From Lepidodermella squamata (lineage: Eukaryota > Gastrotricha), in the NCBI GenBank assembly GCA_047495785.1, contig JBLDXI010000033.1:248001-312000 (forward strand): a DNA stretch of 64,000 nucleotides, in the 5' to 3' direction. Both the position numbers and the translations under genes were made by a program. Each line of letters opens with the position of its first letter. Position 1 is the first letter of the stretch. Positions 1-10,808 of this stretch are shown in pieces. The notes below the pieces were generated by a model that saw nothing but the letters and a program-made list of their open reading frames with translations, was not told the origin of the DNA and searched no databases.

Positions 1-447
1 CACGTAATAAAAGGAATAAGAAATTGTTTAATTGTCCTCGGGTGTCAAACATTCCTGAGAGTCAGCCTATTTCGAATCCCCAAGGTATTTTGAGAATTTC
101 TCGCCAACTTGGTGTAAAGTTTACAGAGGAGATGACCAAGGCCGACCGGTGAATATTGGGCATGAAAACGAATCGTTAGGGCACCTTACCCTATACTTAT
201 GAGAACATTCGAATTATTGTCTGAGACCTCTGTTTATTTGAATTAATTTAATTTTTTTCCACTGGTAGCTGCTTAATACTTTTATTGCGCAGGCTTTGCT
301 TTTCCGTTGTACGATGAAATGCGGAAAATGGGCGAGGTTCTTTTGCTGCGAATCCTTTCATTTCCTGGTGAATAACAGAGCATAGCCTAGTCAACGAGTG
401 CGTGATCGAACTCAAGTCGATTGATTATCGCAATATTTGAACCAGAG
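1..447. other. No gene seen at the left edge
   Basis: No convincing exon or repeat was found here. The last part is the 5' flank of the first receptor gene. No clear TATA box was recognised. Confidence 0.4.
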
Positions 448-1584
448 ATGTTTTTCCTATTCATCATACTCTCGAACGTAGGCTCTAGCTGGCTATTCTC
501 GGAAATAGCGAATGCTAGAAGTATAGCTTTGCTAAATAAATGCGGTCACCTGTCAGTTGAATCTGTGAATCCGAGCTGTAACACTAGCAGCAGTTTCGCC
601 TACTCCGACCACTCTTGCACGCCAACGCCTGTTGAAATTAGTTTGGTCGTCTATCGCAACTACGGAATTGATGACATAAATCAGAGCTTCAAGCTGCTGT
701 TCAGCGTTTCAGTTGAGTGGGCTGTCAGCTGCAAAGCACTAGAACACGATGAAGGAGAAATATTCTACCCGAATGCCTCGCTTTTCTGGACACCTCTGAT
801 ATATCACGACAATTCCATTGATGATCTTTCCATGAAACATTTTCACAAGGATCTAATTATTCGAACAAAGAAAGGTTTTGCGTCTTCCCTGATGGTTCTG
901 CGAGGTGTGGCTACTTCTCTATGTGATATAGACTTGAGGAATTTTCCATTTGACTACCAAGAATGTTCGATTGGTATTCGCGTAGGAAATCGAATTAAAG
1001 ATGCCATAGTAAAAGGAACAGTAAAAGCCCGTTATGATTTCAATACGCCAACTCGTGACAACTGGGAACTTCTGACAATCCGAATGAATGTAGATCCTCG
1101 TTCCCTGGCTTCTCGTTCTCCCGTTTTCAAAATTGTTCTCAAAAGACGACCCCACTTCTATGTCTGGTTTCTAATTGTTCCTTGCATCATTTTGACCTCG
1201 ATGCAGTTCCTCTCTGTCGCTATTCATGCAACCAAGCCTTTAAGGCCAGTCTTTGCGTTTACTGTTCTCCTTGCTATGACCGCTTTGAGGCTTGAAGTTA
1301 CCCGAAGGACTCCAGCTAAGCCCGGACGGATGCTACTAACGGATTTCACGCGCTCCTGTGAACTGTTGACGCTGCTGATTACTGTATACGCATTTGTAAC
1401 GTGCTACATGGCGAAAAAGTACTCCAAATGGTACAATCGGAACGTCATAGTTCGTGGGCGTTTCAAGCTGTCTCGAAATAGGCTGATGGACGTTATAGCT
1501 TTTTCGGTAGCTGTTATTGCCTTCAGTGTAATTTGCATCGCCGTTCTTGAACCTGTTCGATATACGGATAACACTGCGCATTAA
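448..1584 (+). CDS. Cys-loop ligand-gated ion channel subunit, intronless
   Basis: An intronless 378-residue protein of the pentameric Cys-loop receptor superfamily, expected to be a plasma-membrane ligand-gated channel subunit. A hydrophobic signal peptide covers about residues 1-21. The extracellular domain has the W-T-P loop-A region and the signature Cys loop, Cys159 and Cys173 with 13 residues between them and the core F-P-F-D. Four membrane segments follow, near 237-259, 268-287, 303-325 and 349-371. I chose the ATG at 448 because the signal peptide starts there; the frame is open further upstream but without an ATG. The TM3-TM4 loop is only about 20-25 residues, far shorter than in most animal receptors. 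There is no vicinal Cys pair in the loop C region, so it is not a typical nicotinic alpha subunit. The residue aligning with the -1' pore acid appears to be Leu followed by Arg. The ligand cannot be predicted. A paralogue lies 2 kb downstream. Confidence 0.88.
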   Translation: MFFLFIILSNVGSSWLFSEIANARSIALLNKCGHLSVESVNPSCNTSSSFAYSDHSCTPTPVEISLVVYRNYGIDDINQSFKLLFSVSVEWAVSCKALEHDEGEIFYPNASLFWTPLIYHDNSIDDLSMKHFHKDLIIRTKKGFASSLMVLRGVATSLCDIDLRNFPFDYQECSIGIRVGNRIKDAIVKGTVKARYDFNTPTRDNWELLTIRMNVDPRSLASRSPVFKIVLKRRPHFYVWFLIVPCIILTSMQFLSVAIHATKPLRPVFAFTVLLAMTALRLEVTRRTPAKPGRMLLTDFTRSCELLTLLITVYAFVTCYMAKKYSKWYNRNVIVRGRFKLSRNRLMDVIAFSVAVIAFSVICIAVLEPVRYTDNTAH

Positions 1585-1727
1585 TAGTCCCATCCCTAGT
1601 CCGTGGTTCGCATGTCAATTGCAAGAAACAAGCCAAGTACGGGGAGGCGCCGATCTCGAACTATTCAATAATACGTGATATACGTATCTATTGTATGCTC
1701 ATTTCTTCTGATATGTATGTGTGTCAC

Positions 1728-1994
1728 CAGAGGCGTAGCCAGGATTTATTTTTGGGGGGTGTTAATGAAACCTGCGGCCTCGAAAATTTCGGGGTCGAAA
1801 AAACACATTAAAAGCCCATTTGCGAGCGAAGCGAGCTTTAGCTGGCGCTTTTTCGGGCATTTTCAAGCTGAAAATAGCCTTAAAATGCGTTAAAAGTTGC
1901 ATGCTTCTCAGAAAATTTGTTACTGGAGACCACTTTCAGGATTTCTTTGGGGGGTGTTTAACACCCAAAACCCCCCCCCCTGTCTACGCCACTG
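1728..1994. mobile_element. Non-autonomous hAT-type MITE with perfect 8-bp TSD
   Basis: A 267-bp element ending in inverted repeats: CAGAGGCGTAGCCAGG on the left and, in reverse complement, CAGTGGCGTAGACAGG on the right. It is flanked by identical 8-bp duplications TGTGTCAC at 1720-1727 and 1995-2002. The CAGNGGCGTAGNCAGG terminus and the 8-bp target duplication are known hallmarks of hAT elements. It carries no transposase, so it must have been moved in trans. Internal G/C runs extend the terminal complementarity. Confidence 0.93.
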
Positions 1995-2002
1995 TGTGTC
2001 AC

Positions 2003-3660
2003 ACCTATCTATCAGTCGAGGTTAATTCAAACATGCAGCTTGAGTAACTCCGCTTGAGTAGCCGCTTTTACACGAGAGCGGAATTATGAAGTGTAATAAA
2101 TATGTGCGTAAACAAAGAATAGATTGCGCATTGCGCAATACTCCTAACTCGAGTTTTCCTTTATATCAACTTTCAATTTTTACAGGTTTTGAAGAGTGAA
2201 ATATTTTTTGGAATTATTTAGAAAGATGGGAAAATTCGGGGAAATTTTTTACTATCTTTTGATTGCTATCCCATCTCTTTTGGGAAAATCACTTGTGCAA
2301 TTATCTTGGAAGAGCTGTTTTTAAGTTATAATAAATTTTTCTGTAAATAGTGCTATCTGATGCATTCGAAACGAAAACGAAAATCTTTTTTATTGTGAAA
2401 TAATACAACTATGGAACGGAATACCGAAAACCTGCTTTCCGGAAATTGTTAATATTGACCTTTTCAAATGATATATGAACGGACTGGGGATGTCGTTATA
2501 ATCATCAGTACGCACCCGAAAGATTATGTAAATAAAAGAAACTAAGTGAACTAAGAAATGAAGAGCAAATTTTCTTTAATCTAGCCCGTGAGTTATGCAC
2601 GAGAAAATTGCTTTCGCATTGAAAAATTTTGGAATTCAAAAAAGCACTTGAAAGGCCGAATTTTTTTAATTTTTTACCCGCAGATTATCTACCTTTTTCA
2701 AATCAAAATATTTGTTCTACAGAAAGAAATTGATTTTTTGTTTGACGTGGCTGCCAATAAATGCTGGAAACGCTGAGTGTAGTCCTGATCACTAACTGAT
2801 TTATATCAATGATATATTTGGGATTTTTTAGTAGTTGTTGTTAGACGGGAGCGTCAATAGAGCCATAGCAGTACACCGGCCCACTTGGTTGAAAAAATTC
2901 AATAGTCAGTGAACCGCTATGCGGTTCTTGGCCATAACTGATCAAGGTGCTTAACAGACAGAATAATTCTGGGGTCTAAATTGGGTTTCCGCGTAGTACT
3001 TTCTTCGGAGAATCCCGGTATTTGATTTCGTAGTACATCTCTATGTGGGTGAATCACCAATGAGATACTTTTAATGAGATCATGTGAGTTCGTTAATTGG
3101 ATTCCGTCTGCCGAGTTAATTGGTTTGCTAGTACTGGTAGTTCGACTGAGAATGTGATTGCGGTTGCGGCATACCGGCTACGGCGTCCTTAACATGGGCT
3201 GGCATTCTTGGGCCCACCAAGTCGCGAAAGCAATGGTCCCCGGCGCTCGAACGCCAGCAAACGTTGAGCTGGTGGTAATAGACCATCTGGCTTATGTCGT
3301 CAGGCCACGACGGTCGCCGTGGGCCGTTGCGGTGTGCGCGGCCGGCCATTTGGATGGACAGGCGGCGGTTGCGAACTAGGCAGTTGTTGCTGTAACGCCT
3401 GCATGTTATAGCCCTTCTGTGCCAGGTTGATGAGCGAACTGGGGCGGCTGGTGTACCGCCGTGTGCTGCTTGGCCTTGGCCGTAGATCGTGCTGGCCTTA
3501 GAGGCGGTGATTGCGAAGGACCCGGCTGGTGGTAGGGCTAAAACTTCTCCACAAACTTTTGTCTCGGCATCCGTTGCTGTGTTTGTTTAGTATTGATCGT
3601 GCTCTCTTCAGCTCTTCTTCACATGTGGCCTCAGTCATGCGTATGATGCTCTGTTCAAAT
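2003..3660. other. Intergenic; GC-rich block at 3128-3500
   Basis: AT-rich sequence without a supported gene up to about 3120. From 3128 to 3500 base composition shifts to clearly GC-rich, unlike the flanks. Short overlapping frames on both strands can be read there but none is convincing. One possibility is a decayed gag-like fragment of an LTR retrotransposon, which I cannot confirm. Confidence 0.3.
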
Positions 3661-4761
3661 ATGGAAAAAGTCTCCTTATGTTTTCTGATAATTTTGGTAC
3701 TTGTTGTAGCAGGAACGAAAATTTCCTTGAGACCTCGAACGAGTTATTTATTATCCAATTGCTCATGGCTCTCGACGGAATATTTCGGGCCGATTTGCAA
3801 AAGTGAAGTGAAGGATCAATGTTCCAATTTTGTTCTGTTGGCTTCAGTGATTAGTCTCCGAGTCGAAGCCATAAGCGACCAACGGCAAAGCTTCATTGCA
3901 TCTCTTGAAATGCGAATCGACTATGTAACTTCGTGCAAGTGGTTAGACATCGACGAAGGGAGTCGTTTCAATTTACCGCTGAATGTATTCTGGACACCGA
4001 AGTTATACCACGCGAATCCTTCATCAACACTAGTTGACATTCAAGAATCGGAAATGCAGGCTGTTTTCTATAAGAGAGGCATGGCTTTCCGATATAAAAC
4101 TATCAATAAGTTTTATTCAACTTGTTCGTTTGATGTTACTCTGTTCCCCTTTGACAAGCAAAACTGTTGGATCGAGTTGAAAACCGCACCAACGTCGCCT
4201 TTATACTCCCTACGTGTCACTTCACCTACAACCTCCAAGCGATTGAACTATAAAATATCAAACTGGCTTGTTACTCCCGGAAATGCCTCTGTCGAAAATA
4301 GGGTGAAGTTGAAAATAGGTTTAACGTTGCGCCGAAATCCCGAGTTTTACATGTGGAACATAATCATACCATTTGTTGTAACAACATCTGTTGTATTCCT
4401 AATCATTCTACTAGACCCTAAGCAATCCGACAGATCAGTTTTAGCTTTGACTATTTTCGTTTCGGTAATATTCATGGAGGTTGAAGCGCTAAACCATCTC
4501 CCTAGAAAACCAGGATTTGTGTTTCTACTATTTTTCATGAAAACATGTGAATTCCTGATCGGATTCGCTGTAATCTACTGCTGTGTAACCTGTGGCTTAG
4601 CCAACTCTTTTCCAGAATGGTTCACCTCGTCGCTATTCGAAACTCGATATTTTACTTTGTCTGCAGGAAAAACCTTGGATCTCCTTTTCGTTGTTATTTT
4701 CATTCAAATTTATTGCATGGGCGTTCTCTGGCTTTACTTAACAGCTGTGAGTCATTATTGA
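3661..4761 (+). CDS. Cys-loop ligand-gated ion channel subunit, intronless paralogue
   Basis: An intronless receptor subunit of 366 residues, paralogous to the gene at 448. The start at 3661 places Met directly before a strong hydrophobic signal peptide; an in-frame ATG at 3637 is the alternative. The Cys loop is Cys155-Cys169, with 13 residues between and the core F-P-F-D-K-Q. Loop A reads W-T-P. TM1 starts at F-Y-M-W-N-I-I-I-P, followed by TM2, TM3 and, after a very short cytoplasmic loop, TM4. In the pre-TM2 stretch Asp-Arg aligns with the -1'/0' positions, as in many cation channels, unlike the upstream paralogue. No loop C vicinal Cys pair is present. Being intronless in a window where nearly all genes are split suggests retroduplication or ancestral intron loss; both copies share the state, so the duplication was probably a later tandem event. 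Confidence 0.88.
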   Translation: MEKVSLCFLIILVLVVAGTKISLRPRTSYLLSNCSWLSTEYFGPICKSEVKDQCSNFVLLASVISLRVEAISDQRQSFIASLEMRIDYVTSCKWLDIDEGSRFNLPLNVFWTPKLYHANPSSTLVDIQESEMQAVFYKRGMAFRYKTINKFYSTCSFDVTLFPFDKQNCWIELKTAPTSPLYSLRVTSPTTSKRLNYKISNWLVTPGNASVENRVKLKIGLTLRRNPEFYMWNIIIPFVVTTSVVFLIILLDPKQSDRSVLALTIFVSVIFMEVEALNHLPRKPGFVFLLFFMKTCEFLIGFAVIYCCVTCGLANSFPEWFTSSLFETRYFTLSAGKTLDLLFVVIFIQIYCMGVLWLYLTAVSHY

Positions 4762-4764
4762 AAT

Positions 4765-4770
4765 AATAAA
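4765..4770 (+). terminator. Polyadenylation signal AATAAA
   Basis: The hexamer lies four bases after the stop codon of the second receptor gene, implying an extremely short 3' UTR. Confidence 0.5.
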
Positions 4771-6134
4771 AAGCGAAAAGTCAAATGAGTAATCTGGAGA
4801 TCAGAAATTCAATCGGAAAAGTCGCTGAACCACTTGGATCGAAGGTTCGACGGAACGTCCATCCTTGATCAAATTTACGCGAAGAACGCATAATGTTTTG
4901 AGAGCATGTCGGACCCGCCTCAAAGTTTTCAGCCACGAATCGAATGTACCGCGCGTCACATGACCCTAAAGTGGATGTGTCGCTGATGAAGATTTCGTTC
5001 AAACAGTCCCATCAGTCGTTATTGATCAACAGTAGGAGTTGCGAGTTGCGCACCTTAAATCTTGCATGTTTTGCGTCGATTTGGAGAAACCTCAACGCCT
5101 CTGTGACACTCATTGAAAAAAGTTGAATCGCATACTTGAATTTCATTGGCCTTTTCTCCCAGTCTGCATGATTTTTAGACAAGGAATTCGCCAGCGAGAA
5201 CTGCATGCTATCTTGAAGTTCAATCAGCAATTGGACGAATTTTACGTCAGCAACATAACGCTGCTATGTAGCCCGGAATTGAGCTGCTATGTAACACTGC
5301 TTTTTGAGGCGTGTACTCATAATTATCCTCATTATCATGTCATGTTGATCCGTTGACTCATTTTGGCTATCAGGGAAATGAATTCACTTGAGCCTTGAGA
5401 ATTGAAAGCTGGCAATTTAAGGGATCTTATATTTGCGGTTTATATTTAATCGGCTTGATATAATGATAATTCCGCTTTGATTCTCTCAATTTGAAACAAA
5501 TAAGTTCGATGCTTTTTTATTGCATTCTTCTTTTTTGTCTTAAGGCGGCACCAATCACGCGCAACGCTGCAAGCACTGTCGAATCCACCGTTGAGCTTTG
5601 AGCTTGAAGCTTGAGATTGGCTGCGGGTTCCGCTCGAGGATTCCAATGAAGATCCAATTCCAATGAAGCTGGATCGGCAGCAGCGGCACTCATTCCCCTG
5701 TTCGGGTTAGTTACCATAAAACTGTTTTCAATTCTATTTTAAATGATACTTCAGTTCACATATGGAAACATGAAAAGCTTAAGGACCATAGTTTTTTCGT
5801 CAGCAATATCCTTCTTTTCACAGCAAAATCCTTTTTCTCACAGCAATTTTTTTTCGCTAGGAACATCTTTTATTTGCAGCAAATCCCGTTTTATTTCAGG
5901 AGAAGAGAAAAAAATTGCAAGTTGAAATTGAAATTAACCACGCGATTCAGCGTCGCGTGTTTAGTTAGCATCATCACATGTCAGTAGCATTGTCAGTAAA
6001 TTATTGCTAAATTATTCGGAAAAAATGTCAGCTTTTTCTGAAATGAACATTTCCCAATTTTCCACGTCACCCTATTTTCCCAGGGCCATGTAGTGATTGT
6101 TGCAAAAAAACATGGAATGTTGGAATATTTACGT
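4771..6134. other. Intergenic, nothing recognised
   Basis: No supported gene. Short frames on both strands lack domain signatures and splice structure. Around 5230-5310 the phrase GCTGCTATGTA recurs twice with drift, and around 5640-5670 TTCCAATGAAG recurs. Confidence 0.3.
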
Positions 6135-6163
6135 ATGAAAGACGGTTCGAGTTGCGCCCTACA
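6135..6163 (+). repeat. 29-bp direct repeat, copy 1
   Basis: An identical 29-bp string beginning ATGAAAGACGGTTCGAGTTG occurs here and at 6848-6876 in the same orientation, 713 bp apart. The sequences outside the shared 29 bp are unrelated. Confidence 0.8.
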
Positions 6164-6847
6164 TCACCCCCTCTCAACGAAGAGTGGTGAGCGTTTTTTA
6201 AAAAAAAATTGTTTTGACGCGCAACGTGAAACTCGATGACATTACATTTACAGTATCATATAAACTTTTGCCAGAAACAAGGCAGGACGCTTACATAGTC
6301 ATACATAGACAAGTACAAGTCATAAAATAGCGATAAATTACATCTGCGATAATATGATGAGTTTTAAACCGAAATTGTTTTTGCTCAAGTAAGGTTGTTT
6401 TATATACCATTGAGAATTGAATACCGAATAGATAATGAATAATCATGTTAAATGAATAATCGGGATTTCAATTGACGAGCCGGAATCCGCCTCAATTCGG
6501 GTCGTTGTTGAGTCGATGTCGTATTTGCGCCGCGCTTCGATAGTTGGCCCTCGGCAAGACAACGGAAGGGGATTTGAGTGGGTTGTGCGGTGCCGCATGA
6601 AGGAACGCGGGGTGACAGTCACGAACTTCGTCGACATTTTGAATTTCGTAGCCAAAATTAATTTTCGAAAGAATTCAGGAAAAATTGAAAAAATTTTGAG
6701 GTGCCTTTTTGGAAGCCAAAAGGGAAGCCATGACTTTTCGAGTCGAATTGTTCACGTTGAACTTTCGTGAAATTTGAAAGCTCGCAATAATTGAAGTGAC
6801 TTCGAGCTGCAATTAATGAACTGTATGAACGCAACGCAACGCAACGA

Positions 6848-6876
6848 ATGAAAGACGGTTCGAGTTGCGCCCTACA
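6848..6876 (+). repeat. 29-bp direct repeat, copy 2
   Basis: This is the second exact copy of the repeat at 6135. It is preceded by a short CAACG-type tandem run at about 6830-6846. The two copies bracket 684 bp without a recognised gene. Confidence 0.8.
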
Positions 6877-7205
6877 AAATTAATGACTGATTGTTTGTTC
6901 CAAACGACTATAGGCTAGTATTTTTTCACCGGACAACCACTACCATCTCACATAGTTTCAGAATCGGCTCAAAACCGACTCAGAAGCTTTACTAATCATT
7001 CCCAGCAATAACGTTCACATATTGTGATAAAAGAAACAAACACTTATTAATACATTTCATATACAGTTGATAATTGCTGATGCCATTGCAACAGTGGATG
7101 TCGTAGGTAGTAGATGTGTGGTTTACATTTTCTTCGCAGGAATAGCTGAAATCTTCGTAAGATAAGAAGGCAGCTGCAACAGTAGGGGAGGCTTTCAATA
7201 ATTTT

Positions 7206-7484
7206 GTTGGGAAACATTTTCAAAATCAGCATCTTAATCTCTTTGAATATGACTTTTGGGATAGGGTGCAGATAAAAATTGGCATAAGTGTAAGGCGAGA
7301 CAGGTTCGTTTAAACGGTATACGCCATCGACGATGAATTTAGACAATAGTGGCAACTCGATTTGAGGTGAAGAAACAGCGTCTGTGCTCGTTGACTCGAC
7401 AGCCATTGGTTTCATTAGGAGTCGGCATTTGAAGTTCTGCTCCAAGGTTTGCTGCCTCTACCTCGACAGAGGTCGAGATTCTGG
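7206..7484. repeat. Dispersed repeat family, copy 1 (about 280 bp)
   Basis: This segment matches 10373-10639 in the same orientation with scattered substitutions and small indels, starting at TTGGGAAACAT and ending at GGTCGAGATTCTGGG. The minus strand is partly open here (132-residue frame ending at 7047) and may be degenerate transposon coding sequence. I do not recognise the protein. Confidence 0.75.
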
Positions 7485-8892
7485 GGTTTTCTCTTTGGTT
7501 ATCAGCCTCTGATTCCACGATGGTTTGTAAATTCAAGGCTCGGAATCGGCAATGCACGCTCCAGAGTAGTCGTCGTAGCAAGACACAACGAAGGAAGATG
7601 ATGAATCTCTAGACGGCATCACCACACCCGACGAAACAGTGCGTCAGCTTTCTTCTTCTTTTCTCCCGGTGGGCCTGTGATTAAGGCAAGAGGCGTCGTT
7701 GGCTGCAGTCGACAGGCGCAACGTTGCCTTGGGCAACGGGGGGGGGCGGCATGTTGCTCGGCTGAGGAGGTTTGCCGGGATCTCTGAGACGAAATCTCGG
7801 GTCGAGAGGCGTGGCTTTCATCGTTATCTCCAACAAGAATGCTTTCGGTTCATCTCAAGGCCTCGTGTAGGCGGCGGTTCACCTGAGTATTTTCCTAGAT
7901 ATCCGAATTGATTCTCAGGGAAATCTATATAATACCATTTACAATTATCTCGAATCGCCACATCTTTTTATGATCTAAACTACAGATCTTTAACCACAGA
8001 GCAGCGCTACTTCCAGGGAGGGAAAGTAATGCAGAAATGCGCTGTTCAAATGGCCGAAAAATCAGGTTTAGAAATCTTGAAATTTGTCTTTTATATTTGT
8101 AACGGCAGACCGGAGCTGGTAAGAAAAGGCGTCATTCAAAACCGGTCTCGTTTTATTCAACGAAAAGAAAAGTCCCTGACGGGAATTCTGCAATCAAATT
8201 TAAGCAATTCAGTCAGCGTGATCTTGATTTCTTCTACTACTGGTTTGTAACAGGCAGAAGTTAGTTCCGCGAATCCAGTAACCTAAAAAATCCGTACATT
8301 AATCCATTATCCGAGGCTTCAAAAAACCTTGAAATCGAAATCGCACAAATTAAAAGTAATTCTTGGAATTCTTCCATTTGGTTGAATAGAGTACCGCAGC
8401 CGTGAACCTCGCGATGGAGTCGAATCGACATCACGTTCGAAGGAAAGCACCAATTAACAGAAGCCTCGGGCTTTTGGGCGGCTTGTGAACCCTAACAGCT
8501 TTTCAGCCAGCTTCAAAAAAAAATAGTTTTAACATTTTTCACGACATTAATTCATTTTTGAAAGGCCGAGCTTTCTTTTCAGAATTGTCGCTCTCTCCAT
8601 TAGGCTTAAATCGTAGAAGTCCTCTTCCGATGATGACTTATGAGGAATAGTCTAGAAGGATAACAGCAAAAAAGGAAAGTCGTACCAATAAGCGCACAAA
8701 GCTTGTCGTTGGTCCAATTTGCCAACATCGCTAGCAGCGATTTTCGGAAAGTTTTCCATATGTGTAAATTAACATGTATTGATGGTTGTGAATGAAGGCT
8801 TCAGTGAATACTTTGATAACTATAACTACGACGAAGGTGCACAGTCATGACAAAAGTAGCTACGCATTTTTACAATTTTTCAGCCATGAGCC

Positions 8893-8973
8893 GCACGTCG
8901 TACAGGCCGGGGTGCAACGTCGCCCTGCCGCGCGACAGCCGCAGCGCGAGCCGCAGCCAGAAGTGCATCGGCA
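8893..8973 (-). other. Tesmin/CXC-like cysteine motif in a short open frame
   Basis: On the minus strand an open frame (8860-9087) encodes eight Cys in a compact C-x-C...C-x3-C-x-C...C-x3-C-x2-C arrangement with several Gly and Arg, resembling the CXC motifs of tesmin-type proteins and of some transposon-encoded proteins. On its downstream (3') side the minus strand reads into TGAAAAATTG, which is not a clear splice donor. Given the repeats around it, it is probably an exon or relic of a mobile element rather than a host gene. Confidence 0.35.
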
Positions 8974-10086
8974 TGAAGCAGTACGAACAGCAGGAGGAAT
9001 TTTTTTGAAAGCGACATTAATTCGCTTTAGGAGCGATGACACGGATTTGATTTGCGGTTTTGAGGGATCGTAGATCAAGCGCTTCAAGGCACCCGGTTCG
9101 CAACTCCTTGCTGGCCAATGTAATGACGCTTTGTCGTTCTTGCCATGGCGGCCGATCCTAGACGAGCAACTTTGGTCGGAATTCTAGTCGAGCGACCACA
9201 AACCTTAACATTAATTGCATCCAAAATAACCACCATTAAACCGCAATTTTCCAGCCGTCGCGGCAAAATCGATTGAAGAGAATCTCGTTGTGGTCTTGAT
9301 TTGCTCGTGATAGGAAAAAAGGTTTTGACCCCGTTGGACAAGACCTTCGAACAAAAAATTAGCCATATTGATCGAAGTTTCAATCAGCCCCCCGTTAGAG
9401 CTTCAGGGCTTGGCTTTATCCTCAGCTTACGAGATACAGAGCCAGGACACCACAAGGGAGCGAAATCATCTACTTTCAGATTACATGGCAGATAAACACC
9501 GATGAATACCGATGTCTTTCGCCCCAGCCAAAAACCTGCGCCTTATCGTAATTTTCAAGCTCTGGGCTGAAATCCTGTGATATTTGGATTAGATTTCGAG
9601 AGTTTCCATCACGGCGAAATCGGTAACTGAGGCTCAACAGGCTCAGGAGAGCATTTTTCGCCACGCTCGACAAAAGACACGCAAATTCCTAGCGTCGAAG
9701 CAGGCATGGGCAGTTCATCTTTGCCAACTTTTTTCACAAGACTCGCGATAACCCGACGGCCGTTGGCGCTTCCACCAGTCTCGTTATCGAAAAATTGCAC
9801 CAGTTTTAAAAGGCGAATAACGTTGTTTTTGATTTTGAAATGGCCCGCGTTTTTACCACAATGAAAAAACGGCCTTCTGGCAGGAAGTCCACCCTCGATT
9901 GGGCAGTAAACAGCTTATTTATGAATCAAATTTCGCAATTTGAATAACAGATAACACGTGGTACCTTGGTGGGTTTTTCGGGTCTTATGACACCGTAAAG
10001 AGGTCTCCGACGGAACTGAGCCACTGAGCGCTCGTAGTGGGAACCATGGAATCATTTTTAGATCGGAAATGGGAATTCCCCATTTT

Positions 10087-10153
10087 TGCTCGAAGCCAAT
10101 TTTTCAATCTTCGTAGTGTCGTAAAGTTTCCAGAGTGCTTTTCTTCGCCAAGG
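10087..10153. repeat. Short dispersed repeat, copy 1
   Basis: This sequence, centred on AAGTTTCCAGAGTGCTTTTC, is nearly repeated at 18707-18770 in the same orientation. It links the repeat-rich stretch at 7-11 kb with the insertion inside the TPR gene intron, so both probably derive from one mobile family. Confidence 0.65.
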
Positions 10154-10372
10154 AATTTGCTTGATTTAATTCCGACTTTTGACCAGCAGCGAAAGGGCCA
10201 ATCGCATTGGTGAATGTCATCTCGTCGTAGAACAATACAATCGGAATGACAAATGACTCGACTGTCAGTTTGATCTACTCTTGTACATGGAGTCCCTGAA
10301 TCATCGACCCGAAGGCGATGACATTTTCGCCCAGTTTCAGCAGTGAGGCTTATACCTGAGTTGGGTGATATT

Positions 10373-10639
10373 ATTGGGAAACATGTTCAAAATCAGCATC
10401 TTAATCTCTTTGAATATGATTTTGGTATCGGGTGCAGATAAAGATTGGTGTTAGGCGAGACTGGTTCGTTCAAACGGTTTACGCCATTGACGATGAATTT
10501 AGACAATAGTAGCAACTACAATTGAGGTGAAGAAACTTCGTCTTGACTTGTTGACTCAACAATCATTGGTTTCATCAGGAGTCGGCATTCTGCTCCTAGG
10601 TTTGCTGCCTCTAAGTCGACAGAGGTCGAGATTCTGGGT
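10373..10639. repeat. Dispersed repeat family, copy 2
   Basis: A degenerate direct copy of 7206-7484. Differences include several deletions of a few bases that would break any shared reading frame, so at least this copy is not coding. Confidence 0.75.
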
Positions 10640-10808
10640 TAGAAATCTTGAAGTTTGTCTCAACAGTGCGACACCTGACAAAGAGAAATGTTTTTGAACG
10701 CTTGGGAAGGAGCTTGGTCGCTAAATTGATAAGATTCAAACCTGTACTCTGGTACTGATAGCAATTGGACACGAAACTTTCACGAGGCTGAAATCCGTCA
10801 GTAAATTG

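Noticed and set aside
919-1593. Minus-strand frames under the first receptor gene
   Set aside because: Antisense shadows of the receptor coding sequence.
3128-3379. Overlapping 73-codon frames on both strands in a GC-rich block
   Set aside because: They mirror each other, have no start context or domain, and reflect base composition.
6145-6160. GGTTCGAGTT resembling a tRNA T-loop
   Set aside because: No matching acceptor or anticodon stems nearby, and the string belongs to the 29-bp repeat.
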